Source: Dryomyza anilis
Taxonomy: Eukaryota; Arthropoda; Insecta; Diptera; Dryomyzidae
NCBI GenBank assembly: GCA_951804985.1
Contig: OX638134.1
Span: forward strand, 82,563,679-82,627,678
Reading direction: 5' to 3'
Length of the DNA stretch: 64,000 bases
Shown here one piece after another: positions 35,704-46,430 of this stretch (within the stretch, counting starts at the first letter, position 1; each line of letters starts with the position of its first letter). Position numbers and translations under genes: made by a program. The notes beneath the pieces are model-generated. The model saw only the letters and a list, made by a program, of their open reading frames with translations. It searched no databases and was not told the DNA's origin.

Positions 35704-35859
35704 TATCATCTTAATATTAAGAAATTAAATTACGTAGTTATCAAAAAAGTAAACAAGATTTATTCTCCTGGATTTTGAGAAGTTAATTCATTGACTATTA
35801 AAAAACAAAAATAACACTTCAAATTGTTGCTGTATTCTTCGCAAAAAGAATACGTATTC

Positions 35860-36990
35860 ATGTATCTGTTGTTGTTTTCATCGATCTTGATTTGTCTGTA
35901 ATATTTGCTCTTATGCTTTATTATGCGATGTCCGTCATGTATGTCATCGACATCTGTTTGTTAGTATGCCTGTCTGTCAACATGTTGAAAGTAACTAAGA
36001 GCAATTTTTCTAGATTAGCAGAAATTATGTTCTTAGGAATCAGAAAAGTAACTAAGAGATATTATTCTTGATATGCAGAGTTTTTATTTTCCTTTTGGTA
36101 TCAAAAAACATTGTATGCATTTATGTGTTTTCGAGAATAGAAAAACAAAGCAAAGCCAGACAAAACAAGGTCCGTGTATGTATGAATGTTCAAGTTATAA
36201 ATATGGAAAACATGAAAGACAGACACACTAACAAAGGGATGTCGATGACAGACGGACAACGCAGAATAAAGCATAATAACGAATATAACAGACAAAGCAA
36301 GATCGAAAATGCAACAGTAATACGAACACGTGTTCTTTAAGTAGAAGAAAACAGCAACAACATATTTGATATCTAAGACATTCACTCTTCCTTATCAAGA
36401 ATAATTGCTCTTAGTTACATTTTTGATAACTAAGTGGATGTGTTTCTTAAAATCCAGAAAGCTTTCATTTAGCTGTATATGTATGTATCATCCCATATAT
36501 TTCTTGATTCAATCTGGATTTTAGAAGTTAGACAGACATACTAAGAAACAGATGGCGATGACTGACGGACAACGCAGAATAAAGCATAATAACGAATATA
36601 ACAGACCAAACAAGATCGAAAAATCAACAGTAATACGAACACGTGTTCTTTAAGAAGAAGAAAACAGCAACAACATATTTGATATCTAAACAATCACTCT
36701 GCATTATCAAGAATAATTGCTCTTAGTTACTTATTTGATAACTAAGTGGATGTGTTTCTTAAAAACCAGAAAGTTTTTATTTCGCTGCTCCTTTTTTTTC
36801 TTGATTCATTCTGGATTTCCATCTGCATTTTAAATTTCTGACATTAACCTTTGCTTTATCAAGAATTATTGCCCTTACTTACATTTTGATAACTAAGTGG
36901 ATGTGTTTCTTAAAGTCCAGAAAGCTTTCGTTTAGCTGTATATGTATGTATCACCCCATATATTTCTTGATTCAATCTGGATTTTATAAG
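35860..36990. repeat. Inverted plus ~313-bp tandem repeat block
   Basis: GACGGACAACGCAGAATAAA starts at 36251 and again at 36564, giving a ~313-bp tandem pair. Each unit contains CGAACACGTGTTCTTTAAG, AAACAGCAACAACATATTTG and TAACTAAGTGGATGTGTTTC. A truncated third unit follows to 36990. The left part (35860-35990) holds the reverse complement of 36200-36320, so the block is also a fold-back. Open frames of 90 and 94 aa are repeat shadows. Confidence 0.8.
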
Positions 36991-39030
36991 TTTTTTTTCT
37001 CAGTTTATGGTAAAAAAAAATTGAGTTAAAAAAGATCTGTACGATAAATTGTTACAAATCAATCACTATTGTTGGCTGGTTAAATTTTATAAGCCGATCA
37101 AATGTTTCATCTCACTGAGTTATTTCTCTCAGTGTAGGATGAGAAGAGTAAGTATGGTTAGAAAAGATGGCCGCTGAATGGACGCAGCTTAAAGGATTAA
37201 GCAAAGAATGTGCGAAGACAGACCAAGCAATCGGTGCTATTCTCAGGCGTTAAAGTGTCGGTGAGTCGGTGAAGATGCTCAAGTCGAATAGGTCCTCCAA
37301 TACTCCAAATTGCGTTGATTTGAAGCATTCCAAATCTACATTGGCTTGGCGCGCCAACAAGTTTGTTTTTGAGCATGCATGGAAATGGAATTGGGGTATT
37401 CGAGAATTGGTGGGTACTACGCGTAGAATTGCGTGTTTGATGGGCGGGTACAAGAAAGAAGATGTCTTGCGATACAGTTGCAATGCGCGAGCCAACATTC
37501 TGACAAAGATATACGATGCTGTTGTACTGCGTTTAACTTGGCGTTATTCATTTCTCGCGAGTACAAGGATGGGAGGAATAATAGATACCAGCGAAGACTG
37601 GAAAAAGGAAGAAGTATGGAGGCGATGTAACGCAAAAGTAACGAAATCCAAGCATCGCTTTGTTGGCTGCCAAAAATAAGATGCATTTGGTGGATAGAAA
37701 CATTTTAAATGGCGTTGAAATGGAAGAAGCATTAAATTTAGCGGAAGGTTTGGCAGGATGACTGTGAATTTGTAAAAGGCTTGGTTGGGTTGGATTGGAT
37801 TGGATTGGGAAGGTGGTATTTTGAAGAGCGCCGGAGATGCGCTCAAGTGTTGGATATCCGGCAAATTGCATGAGGTTTTTAAGAGGCTTTTTTGTGTATG
37901 GTGAAAAATGCTTTTCTAAAATTATAAAAATTGAAAATACAAAAAAAATAAAAATTGCCCAATACAAAAAATAAGCCAAGAATCTGGTATTAGTAGCAAT
38001 TTAAGGAAAAATCCACAAGAATATAGAATATGTTGTCATACTATAGCAGGGAACATAAAATCTGATCTAAACTGCTTATTTGCCTGACTATTACCTTTCC
38101 TTATACTTTCCTGGGTAAATTTGTGTCTGGGCTCTTCAAAATGTCTTCGAAAGGTTATCAAAATATAATCTAATATTAATTTCGAAATGTTCGCATCAGT
38201 GGAAAACGGAACCGTTTAAAAAATAAAATGCCTCAAATAAAAATTAACAGTTATTTGTAGCATAATTATGCAAATTATATGATTAATAATTTTACTAAAA
38301 GTAATATAAAAACCAACAAAAAACCAAATAAGTCAAAACAAAGAGCCTTTTGCAATAATGCAAAGGTCGTCCTTCTGTCGTTGATTAACAACAACTTCAC
38401 AGTTTCGACGCGGTTCGTGGTCGCCACCATAACCTGCTAATTTGAATACTTCATCCATTCTACAATCTAGCCAACCGTTCATCTATACAGCTATCTACCA
38501 TTCATCTACCAGCCTTTCAGCCATTTATCCCAGCAAAGCGAAAAAATAATACCACGTCATTTGCATATTTCATGCATATTTTAAATTATTTCCCTACTGT
38601 CAGAAGTTTTTCTTCAAATTTTTCATAATTTGCGCTAATTTTTCTAGCTTTTCTTGTATTTTTTTTCCATATCCACAACGTCTTGATGCCATTTATGACT
38701 GCTACATATTTTCACTCTGCTTTAATGCTTAATGCGTTCTACTTTAAACACCTCTATTTGGCCGTAGCCAGGTGCTTGATTCGTTGGCGTGGTCGGAGCA
38801 GCATCCTGTCCTGTTGCTTTCGCAGTAGTACTCATCGAGGTCCGAGGACAGGACGAATTCAATTGCTGTGCGGCACAGAGAGAGAGAGAATGTAAAATAC
38901 ATGACAGCATATAATCAAGTGGAAATAACGTAGAGATTAAACTAAATGTGTATCAAAAAAAAACACGAAAAACCAGCTCCAACTTTTTACTGCGGATTAT
39001 CCTTTTTAATAGTAATGATAATTATTTTTT
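36991..39030. other. Unassigned unique sequence with small microsatellites
   Basis: 37130-37870 is GC-balanced with overlapping frames (136 aa plus, 143 aa minus) that show no domain. A (GGATT)n run sits at about 37785-37810 and (AG)n at 38877-38890. 38380-38530 has CATCTA/CCATTCATC-type repeats. No gene can be supported. Confidence 0.4.
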
Positions 39031-39291
39031 ATGTTTTCCAGCGCCGGATTTTATTTCAGCCACTTTTTCGCCACTCTAATGCTGTATCTCGTGCTGACTG
39101 GCGCCAAACCGTTAAGTGTTTCCGGCTGTCAGTGCGGCCATAAGTCCAGTCCTTACAACCAGTCCTTGCATCCGGTCGACCTTTTATACGTCTCTCGCAC
39201 AATTCATCGTACTCTCGATCTCTTTCTCTCTGTGCCTGTCTGTCTATCTGACGTTCTGCCTGTCAGCTCTGCTCCATATCTGTTGTTGTAA
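39031..39291 (+). CDS. Candidate exon of a secreted or membrane protein (weak)
   Basis: An open frame encodes SAGFYFSHFFATLMLYLVLT followed by GAKPLSVSGCQCG, which looks like a hydrophobic signal segment with a polar continuation. A good acceptor (TTTTTTATGTTTTCCAG) ends at 39041, exactly where the frame becomes unusually GC-balanced, and a weak donor-like GTTAAGT follows at about 39111. This could be a signal-peptide exon of a gene with giant introns. The downstream part turns into low-complexity CTCTC and TGTCTG. No homologue recognised. It may be chance. Confidence 0.18.
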   Translation: MFSSAGFYFSHFFATLMLYLVLTGAKPLSVSGCQCGHKSSPYNQSLHPVDLLYVSRTIHRTLDLFLSVPVCLSDVLPVSSAPYLLL

Positions 39292-39764
39292 TTGAGGTGT
39301 AATTTCCGGCGTTAATGAAACGAATAAAAATGTTTTTCACTTTTTATTTTTTATTATTTTTTATTATATTTTTTATTTTTCAAGCAGTTTTTTGTTTTTG
39401 CAGGCGATTCTGCGTTGGTTTCGTTTTTTTTGTTTCATGCACTTTAAGTGAAAATTTCCACTTCCTGTTGCTCGTTTTGAATTAATGCCCGATTATACTT
39501 TGCTCCCTCACCGTTAATTTTAATGAAATTTACACCAGTTGCTTTTTATGATTTTCTCACTTTTTTATTTATTTTTTATTTTGCACTTTTTAAGCTTTGG
39601 CTTAATTTCATGGTGTTGGAAATTTTTGAAGATGCTATATTTTAATATTATAGCTTATAATTTATTTTAATAAAAAATGTTAAGTAAAATAATTTAAAAA
39701 AAACTATTCTAAGAAAAATCCATTTTCTCTATGTCAAATATGGAACACAAAATTATAATTAAAC
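39292..39764. other. Unassigned AT-rich sequence
   Basis: T-rich DNA with TTTTTATTATTTTT runs at 39340-39380. No feature recognised. Confidence 0.4.
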
Positions 39765-39850
39765 CCTTCACCAATGTGGTAAAGGGTATATTAAGTTTGT
39801 GCAAATATTGTAAGCCCCTTTAGTGATTTGTATTGCAGGTATGGCCCAGC
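39765..39850 (-). mobile_element. Short fragment of the GGGTATA element
   Basis: CCCTTCACCAATGTGGTAAA then GGGTATATTAAGTTTG resembles the start of copy 46431-47047 (CCCTACACTAAGAGTGAAAG, GGGTATATACAGTTTGG). Only this end is preserved. Confidence 0.4.
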
Positions 39851-39875
39851 TCACTTTAATACAAATCTCTTATAT

Positions 39876-40166
39876 AAAGGGTTTTTCAAATGGGACGCTA
39901 CAAAAGTAGAGCGACAGGGACAGCAAACGACGCCATATTTCTTGCCGCTCTTTTGACATTTTTCTTCAGTAAGGTTTTAATAACTTCGACTCGTTGTTGG
40001 ATCGTATATCTTTCCATCATGAAATGACAAACCTTACTGAAGAGAAATGTCAAAAGAGCGGCAAGAAATATGGCGTCGTTTGCTGTCCCTGTCGTTCTAC
40101 TTTTGTATCGTACCTGTTGAAAAACCCTTAAAAAAACTTTTGTAGCGCTCTTATTGAAAAACCCAT
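39876..40166. mobile_element. Fold-back MITE, copy C (AGGGTTTTTCAA ends)
   Basis: AAAGGGTTTTTCAAATGGGA at the left and GTAGCGCTCTTATTGAAAAA at the right, with arms sharing GACAGGGACAGCAAACGACG and AAATATGGCGTCGTTTGCTG. The left arm has lost the segment after CAGTAAGG, making the central loop smaller than in copy A. Confidence 0.87.
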
Positions 40167-40532
40167 TATTACTCTAAACAAATAACTCAAAAATATTCTA
40201 GATATAGCTATAAAATCTAAAACGTAAAATTCCCTTATATAATTTTGTTCCAGAAATGGTTGTGATACGTCCACTTTTTTGTTTTTACTTGATTTCTCGG
40301 TTTTAATACTGGACATTTTCGTCGTAAATTTTTTGTTAAAACAAATCTGTACTTACGTACCTATATCTAACTTTTTGGGACCCATTATAAATTAAGGATT
40401 CAAGATAGAATTTAAAACATATTTTAAAAATTCGATTATTTTTTTAAAGATGATCATTTTGATGTGAATTATTTAAGACAACATTTATTTTGTCGGAATA
40501 ATATTCTGAGGGTTTAGTCTCACATAATAATC

Positions 40533-40597
40533 ACTGTGAGAGAGTTCGGCCTAAGTTCTTTATAGGACTGAAGCGCCAAACTATTATTATTAAATCA
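40533..40597 (+). mobile_element. SINE 3'-end fragment
   Basis: GAGAGAGTTCGGCCTAAGTT, ATAGGACTGAAGCGCCAAAC and a TATTATTATT tail equal the 3' end of the SINE family in 52423-53983 and 59379-60168. The rest of the SINE is absent. Confidence 0.72.
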
Positions 40598-40911
40598 GCA
40601 CTGCTTTCAAAACTGGCCTAACATCTTTTTGATTTTGTATCCAAACATGTTTTAACAGATTTTCTTTTTTGAAATTTTCGAACATTTTTGTTTTTGTCGA
40701 GTAATTTTTTGGTGCAATAAATAGTTTTCGAACATTAAGTTATTTTATCGCCTTAAAAAATTAAATATTTTTTAAGAAAATTTTCGAACATTGTTGTTTT
40801 TTCGTTTAAATTTTTGTTTAAAAAAGTTTTTTTCGAGCATTGTTTTTTTTTTTGAAAAATATAATATTTATTTTTTGGAAAATATTGATATGGAACATGC
40901 ATAGGAACAAC

Positions 40912-41547
40912 ATATCGTCACTGTCATGCCAAAGGGGCGAATGTGCATTTTTAAAATTGTTGTGAAATCAAATTTTAAAGTTTGAAGTGCTTTAAAAATT
41001 ATAAAAATTTAGTTTTTTTTTCAATTTTTTCTGTTATTTTAGTTTATTTATGAATTATTATAACGTATATAAAATATCTTTGGATTTGGATAACTTACTG
41101 AATTATAAATACGAATTTTGTGAGACTATATCCTGATCAAAACGCAAATAATTTTCATTTTTAAGCTATAACTTTTTATTAGCGCAAGATAAAATAGTAA
41201 TGTAAAGAAATTAAGTGTTTGTTTTTAAAGCACCTATCTATTGGCATCATTATTTAAAAATATTTTGCCAAACATTAATTTGCCATTTGTTATTTGGAGG
41301 ACATTTTTTTTGGTAAATTTTAATAATGATGATAGGTGCTTTAAAAGATTCGCCCTTTTGGCATGACAAGATATTCAATTTTTCAAATTCGCCCTTTTGG
41401 TTTTGTCTTTTGTGGCTACATATATCCAACAAAACGACAAAACGATTTTAGCACAGTATACTTGAGGAAAAACTACATTAAAAAATGTAAAAAAACTCAA
41501 ATGTCAAAAATTGCACATTCGTCCCTTTGGCATGATAGTGACGATAT
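40912..41547. mobile_element. TIR element with ATATCGTCAC ends inserted in the 54-bp array
   Basis: Left terminus ATATCGTCACTGTCATGCCA, then AAGGGGCGAATGTGCA, is mirrored at the right with two mismatches, giving ~36-bp terminal inverted repeats. The interior holds a second inverted pair (AAAGCACCTATC at about 41227; GATAGGTGCTTTAAAA at about 41330) and two more copies of TTCGCCCTTTTGG. 636 bp, no transposase. Target duplication not clear. Confidence 0.8.
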
Positions 41548-42535
41548 AGTGTGTTGATTTGTCGTCCAAAAATTTGTTCAACAATTATTTTTTTTCGAAC
41601 ATTGTTGTTTTTGAAGAATAAATATTTATTTTTAGGAAAATGCTGATTTGGAACACTGCGTTGATTTGTCGTTCACAATTTTTTTTAACAATTTTTTTAA
41701 TATTTGAATATTGTTGTTTTTACAGAATAATTTTTTTATGCAATCTGTAGTTTTCGAACAATGCGTTGTTTTTATCGCCTAAAAAATTAAAAAATAAATT
41801 TTCGAAAATTTTCGAACATTGTGTTTTGTCAAATATTTTATTTTTTTTGAAAATGGTGATTTTAAACATTGTGTTGATTTTGTCGTCCAAACATTTTTTC
41901 AACAATTATTTTTTTCCAACATTGTTTTTATCGATATTTTTTTGGAAAATGGTGATTTGGAACATTGTATTGATTTTGTCGTCCAATAATTTTTTTATCA
42001 ATTTTATTTTGTCGAATATTGTTGTTTTTGTTGAATATTTTTTTTTTTTGGAAAATGGTGATTTCGAACATAGCATGTTTTTATCGTTTAGATTTTTTTA
42101 ATTTTTCGAACATTGTTATTTTTGATTTTGTGTTGATTTTGTCATCCAAACATTTTAACATTTTTTTTTGTTTTTTTGAAATTTTTGAGCATTGTTGTTT
42201 TTGTCGAATTATTTTTCGATGCAATATTTAGTTTTCGAACATTGCGATCTTTTTATAGCGCAAACAAAAAAACGATAATTTTCGCACATTGTTGATTTTT
42301 TCGAATGCATTTTATTTTATAAAATGGTGATTTCAAACATGACGTTGTTTTTTCGTTGATATTTTTTCCAAATTATTCGAACATTGTTGTTTTTGTCGAA
42401 TAATATATTTTTGGAAAATGGTGACTTCGAATATTAATAATAGTTTGGCACTACAGTTCTATAAGAACTTCGGCCGAGCTCTCTCACCATTTTGAGCTGT
42501 GCGTGTTATATTTGTACTCAAAGCGGTGGGACCTA

Positions 42536-43488
42536 CACACAAAAAAATAATTGCTTGACGTGCAGTTGTTTCAACGAATATTCATTTGCATCTACCAAAT
42601 TTAGTCAGTTTCAACTGAAATTCATTTGTGGTAAACAATAGTATGAAGCGTAACCAACTATTAGTTAAAGCAACTGCAACATTTATTGGGGAAAGAAACT
42701 TTTTATCCATTTTCAATTTTTTTGTTTCCATTGCCACGGCAACTAAATTCAAAATGAGACCTAACCAATATTTAGTTGACTTAACAGATAGCTATATAAC
42801 ATTAAGTTGTAGCAACCAATATTTATTTGATTCAACTGTGAAATCAGTTGTCTTGTATAATAGCTATGCCAAAGCAGGACAACACCAGTCGCGCAAGCTT
42901 TACATTTCTCACTCGTTTTGTTTTGCGGACAGCGCGTGCCACGTCTTAGTCTTAAACAATATTTGGAATTGTTTTAGGGCGATTTCAGATTTTTTCACTA
43001 TTTTTTTGTTTTGTGCTGCGGACAGTGCGTGCCACGTCTTCAACAAAATTTGGAATTGTTTTAAGGCTTGTTCGTTTTTACTGTTCGGTTTTTTCATGCT
43101 CAAATATACTTTCTTCAACCAGAGACATACTATTCTACAGAGTACTTCCTAATGTGTTTCTATATGTTGTATTTATATATGCAGCCCTAGCGCTCCAACG
43201 TGTTGCAGACACGAAGTCAGCAGCACAACGAATCTTCGGCAATGTTCGATCTCGGGAACGTTGTTGTGACGCTGACTTCGTGTTTGCAACACGTTGGAGC
43301 GCTAGGTAAAATGGCCGATTTCTTATAATTCAATTGGCTACCACAACTAAACAAATTGGTTGTGTCAATTGTATTCATTAGTTGTGTGAACTGATACACG
43401 GTGTTGCAACAACTGAATCAGTCGAATGTTGACAGAACTAAATAAATCGGTTGGCAAAAAAAGACCCAATTGATTCGTTCTTTGGGTG
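42536..43488. mobile_element. MITE inside SINE copy 2, with internal fold-back
   Basis: CACACAAAAAAATAATTGC at the left and GATTCGTTCTTTGGGTG at the right are imperfect inverted ends. TA flanks both (42534-42535, 43489-43490), and the SINE reads correctly across once one TA is removed. Inside, a near-perfect inverted repeat (43187-43230 with 43259-43305, containing GCTCCAACGTGTTGCA and ACGAAGTCAGC) and a direct duplication of a GCGTGCCACGTCTT block (about 42930 and 43026) occur. The 174-aa frame at 42628-43152 lies wholly inside, spans the duplication and has no transposase motif. Confidence 0.85.
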
Positions 43489-43629
43489 TACAGTTTATTG
43501 CCGAATCCGAACGGCGGGTGAGAGCTTTTCATAGACAATGTTTTAGTCTCGTAGGTTTGCCATTTACTGCCGAGATGTAGCGCGGTATAGAAAAATGTTT
43601 CTATGAAAAGATGTTGTTAGCCCCAGTCC

Positions 43630-43684
43630 AGGCTTGAACCGGTGACTTTTTGGCTCGCAGTCCAACGCGCTGACCACTGAGCTA
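43630..43684 (-). promoter_or_regulatory. Internal Pol III promoter of the SINE (A and B boxes)
   Basis: On the minus strand TAGCTCAGTGG (43674-43684) fits the A-box consensus TRGCNNAGYNGG minus one base, and GGTTCAAGCCT (43630-43640) fits the B box. The spacing of ~35 bp is as in tRNA genes. This is the tRNA-like head of the SINE, not a working tRNA gene, since no closing acceptor stem follows. Confidence 0.8.
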
Positions 43685-43800
43685 CCGCGGCTACGACTTC
43701 GAATATTGCTTTGTTTTAATCGATCAAAAAAAATGTAACATTTTTTCCAAATTTTTGAACATTGCTGTTTTTGTCCAAATATATTATACCCATTTTATAT

Positions 43801-44224
43801 TTTCCTCAGACCGAATCAGAAAATTTTCAAAAAAAAGGTTTCTCTCATACCAAATAGTTTTTTGTGTTTCACTCATTTAATTTATACATATTATTTAGTG
43901 AGAGTTATTCAGGAACCTTTGAAAAGATTTAAACTTTATCTCTGACCTCTGGTATTAACAATATCGTTATTTCCCTTTTAAGACAGTTTAATTTTGCGTT
44001 ACTCAATCATCGAAATGATTTTGTCCAGCTTGGTTGTAGTTGCGCTCTTTTCATCCCTTCCTTAAGGGTTATACAGGTTATACTTTATTTGATTGTCTGT
44101 ATCGCTAAACCCACTTCGGAACGAATTTCTTCGACCTTTTACTAACATTTTAAAAATATTATCATATTATATTTTGGACCATATTTGGTGTGTTCACAAA
44201 AAGTGTACCTCGTACAACAAAAAT
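43801..44224. other. Unassigned sequence
   Basis: Mixed AT-rich DNA; phrases like TTTTCCTCAGACCGAATCAG and GTATCGCTAAACCCACTTCG are seen once only. No gene. Confidence 0.4.
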
Positions 44225-44295
44225 CAATATTGACAAAAGTCCATATTGACAAAAGTTCATATTGCCAAAAAGTAAACTGACAAAAGTTCCCAATA
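44225..44295. repeat. Short tandem repeat, ATATTGACAAAAGT units
   Basis: AATATTGACAAAAGTCC, ATATTGACAAAAGTTC, ATATTGCCAAAAAGTAA and ACTGACAAAAGTTCCC follow one another, about four units of 16-18 bp. Confidence 0.8.
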
Positions 44296-44865
44296 TAACG
44301 ATTTATGTTATACAGGAATAAATTGATATTGTCCTCGTAGACTATAGCAGGAACAATCGTATATATGAGAAAAACTTGATCAAATATTTTGTATTCTTCA
44401 AAAGATGTTGGTTCCTTACTTGTTGAAGAGATGTTATAATTTATATACCACCAATTATTGATTCCACGACACCACGAAATATTCTAAATGTAATAACACC
44501 CAATTTAAAATCATTCATTGCCACATACACCATAAAAAATGTAGATTTCCTATATCCTCAAGTAAAACATGAAATGTCTCCAATGAAAAACCGCTCAAAT
44601 TGACTGTAAGTCCCAAAAATAAATTAAAAATCCTAATTATGTGTTGTGACCTAGTTATTTCCTATATCACTTCTCGAGTTCAGTCAAAATGAAGCACTGA
44701 AATAATACCCAATAAGTTAGGTATTATTTCGATTAAACATTCAATAGGTTTTCTATGGAAAACTTTTTGATTAATTTAGTTTTATTTTTGGGTTATTACA
44801 AAGCTGCGAAAACAAAGCATTTGTTTTAGTAATTTGTGAGAGAATAAAATAAAATCCAACTTACG
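44296..44865. other. Unassigned AT-rich sequence
   Basis: No family recognised. AAAAATGTAGATTTCC / AAATTAAAAATCCTAATT text may be a decayed element. Confidence 0.35.
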
Positions 44866-45078
44866 ATGCAAGAACAAGACCTACCCAGCAAGTACAACAA
44901 CAAGATTTACCTACCAATCCAAGAACAAGAACAATATCGATCTGCCGATGTAAGAACAAGACTTACCCAGTATGTACTAAAACAAGATTGACTTACTGAT
45001 GCAAAAACAAGCCTTACCCAGTATGTACTACAACAAAATTGACTTACTGATGCAAAAACAAGCCTTGTCGATGTAAGA
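44866..45078. repeat. 51-bp minisatellite
   Basis: CTTACCCAGTATGTACTA, CAAAATTGACTTACTGATG and CAAAAACAAGCC recur with a 51-bp period; the last two full units differ at a few bases and two earlier ones are more diverged. Because 51 is a multiple of 3 the minus strand stays open (64 aa, LVFASVSQSCFSTYW periods) without being a gene. Confidence 0.85.
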
Positions 45079-45083
45079 ACATG

Positions 45084-45621
45084 CACAGAAAAAAAAATCA
45101 TAAATATTATGAATTTTTTTCACCAACTACCAGATTCGAAAAAAAAATTTTTCGAAAAAAAATTTGTTCGAAAAAATAAAATTATAAATATAATTTTTTA
45201 TTAATAAAAAGTTGTAATTATAATAAATATATTATAAAACATTTTACTAATTTATGCATGTCGAGCAAGCATTGTATAAGAAATAACACACAAGAATTAC
45301 TTGAGAACTGGAAGTACGGCAAAAAATGAACGAAAATAAATATATTTTGATAGAAATTTGGTTTAATGAACAGCGTTCTTCAATATAAAGAACAGATATG
45401 TTGTATTTTTTATTTTGTTTCATTAATATGATGAAACGTATTCTACACATACAGTTCATCATATTGAAGAACACTTTTTCGACTTTTTCGTTCATCATAT
45501 TAATGATCGCATTCATAACATTGATGTCGTTAGTCATTAATATTATGAATGGTTCTTCAATACAATGAATCATGGTTTGAAGAACAGAATTCATCAATGT
45601 GATGTACATTTTTTTTCTGTG
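45084..45621 (-). mobile_element. CACAG-ended ITR element, internally deleted copy
   Basis: CACAGAAAAAAAAATCA at the left and TTTTTTTTCTGTG at the right. Its reverse complement matches 54108-54871 (TGTTCTTCAAACCATGATTC, GACTAACGACATCAATGTTA, GCCGTACTTCCAGTTCTCAA). It lacks ~220 bp present near one end of the other copy. A 126-aa minus frame in this copy shares MNSVLQTMIHCIEE and LMTNDINVMNAIINMMN with a plus frame of the other copy. This can follow from shared DNA alone. Confidence 0.82.
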
Positions 45622-46430
45622 TGGCATGTTTATTTAAAAAATATGTTTGGTTTATTTAATTTGATTTTTGTACGTTATTTCGTATTGTCCGAACACATTA
45701 TAACATATTTCAATACCATTTAAAGCTAAAATTTAGCTACTGTATGAAATTCTAAAACTCCCCATTATGTTGGTAATACCAACATATATTGCACATTAAT
45801 GCCCAGTTGATCTACCCTCAAAACCAAACCCCACCCTGAACATTGTTCTTATTAATGCCGCGTGTGTAGCATCTAAAAGTTGATCAATCGTTTTTGAATG
45901 TGTTCAAGCATTTATTTTATTACAGTTTGTTTGTAGTTAGTTCGTGGTTTGTTGAATGTCGTTGTCGCTGTTTGTTGTTGCTACATATTACGTTTAGAAG
46001 TCAGACAGAACAGCCAAAAAGTTTAGTTTTTGGTTTGGTCGATTTTTCAAAAAACTTTCCAACAACATTTTTCAGTGTTCACTACAACCCATACTTCTTT
46101 AAAAATAAAATAACAAAAACTTCTTTCACACATGCACCATACCACGCACCATAAAACGAGTCTGTCTGCATTTGTTTTTCGATTTTCGGTATAAAATTTT
46201 ATGATTTTTCATTTCTTGTCGTGGTTTTGCAACTGATTCCACTCGATTGTGTTTTTTGTTGTTTTTTATTTGGTTCTATTGTTGTTTCTAATGTTTTGTA
46301 ACGAGTTTTAAGTTAAAAATCAAAACTTTTATCATAATAATAAAATGCTGCATAAATGTATGCCATTTCCTTATATTTTATTATTATTTTTTTTTCATTT
46401 ATATTCGATCATTGTTTCGATTTTGATTTT
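45622..46430. other. Unassigned sequence
   Basis: T-rich, partly GC-balanced (TGCCGCGTGTGTAGCATC, 45857; GTCGTTGTCGCTGTTTGTTG, 45958). An 86-aa frame at 45894-46154 has no domain. Nothing named. Confidence 0.4.

Larger units (their letters stand above)
42436..43694 (-). mobile_element. tRNA-derived SINE, copy 2 (full length, with nested MITE)
   Basis: The minus strand starts GTAGCCGCGGTAGCTCAGTG and ends in a TATTATT-type tail. The 13-bp direct repeat GACTTCGAATATT flanks it exactly (42423-42435 and 43695-43707), typical of LINE-mobilised retroposition. Removing the nested MITE (42536-43488) leaves ~306 bp: tRNA-like head, conserved body (ACGGCGGGTGAGAGC; GGTGGGACCTAC; GCTGTGCGTGTTATATTTG), and 3' CGAAGTTCTTATAG...GTGCCAAACTA. 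This copy defines the family ends. Confidence 0.93.
40640..43800. repeat. ~54-bp tandem array, second locus, heavily interrupted
   Basis: Units of the CGAACATTGTTGTTTTTGTC type occur at 40665-40905, 41560-42430 and 43695-43790. Typical text is TTTTTGGAAAATGGTGATTT, GAACATTGCGTTGATTTTGTC and CGTCCAAACATTTTTTCAAC. The gaps are later insertions: an ITR element (40912-41547) and a SINE carrying a MITE (42436-43694). Open frames of 111 and 70 aa (LSSKHFFN-type periods) are repeat translations. Same family as 30725-31345. Confidence 0.82.

Noticed and set aside
37269..37979. 136-aa plus and 143-aa minus frames
   Set aside because: They overlap on opposite strands, neither shows a domain, and composition does not favour one over the other.
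42628..43152. 174-aa open frame
   Set aside because: Lies entirely within a MITE that is itself inside a SINE, spans an internal direct duplication, and shows no transposase or other motif.
43630..43690. Possible tRNA gene
   Set aside because: A and B boxes are good but the acceptor stem cannot close and the segment is the head of a repeated SINE with target duplications.
44907..45101. 64-aa minus frame with LVFASVSQS periods
   Set aside because: Caused by the 51-bp minisatellite, whose period is a multiple of three.
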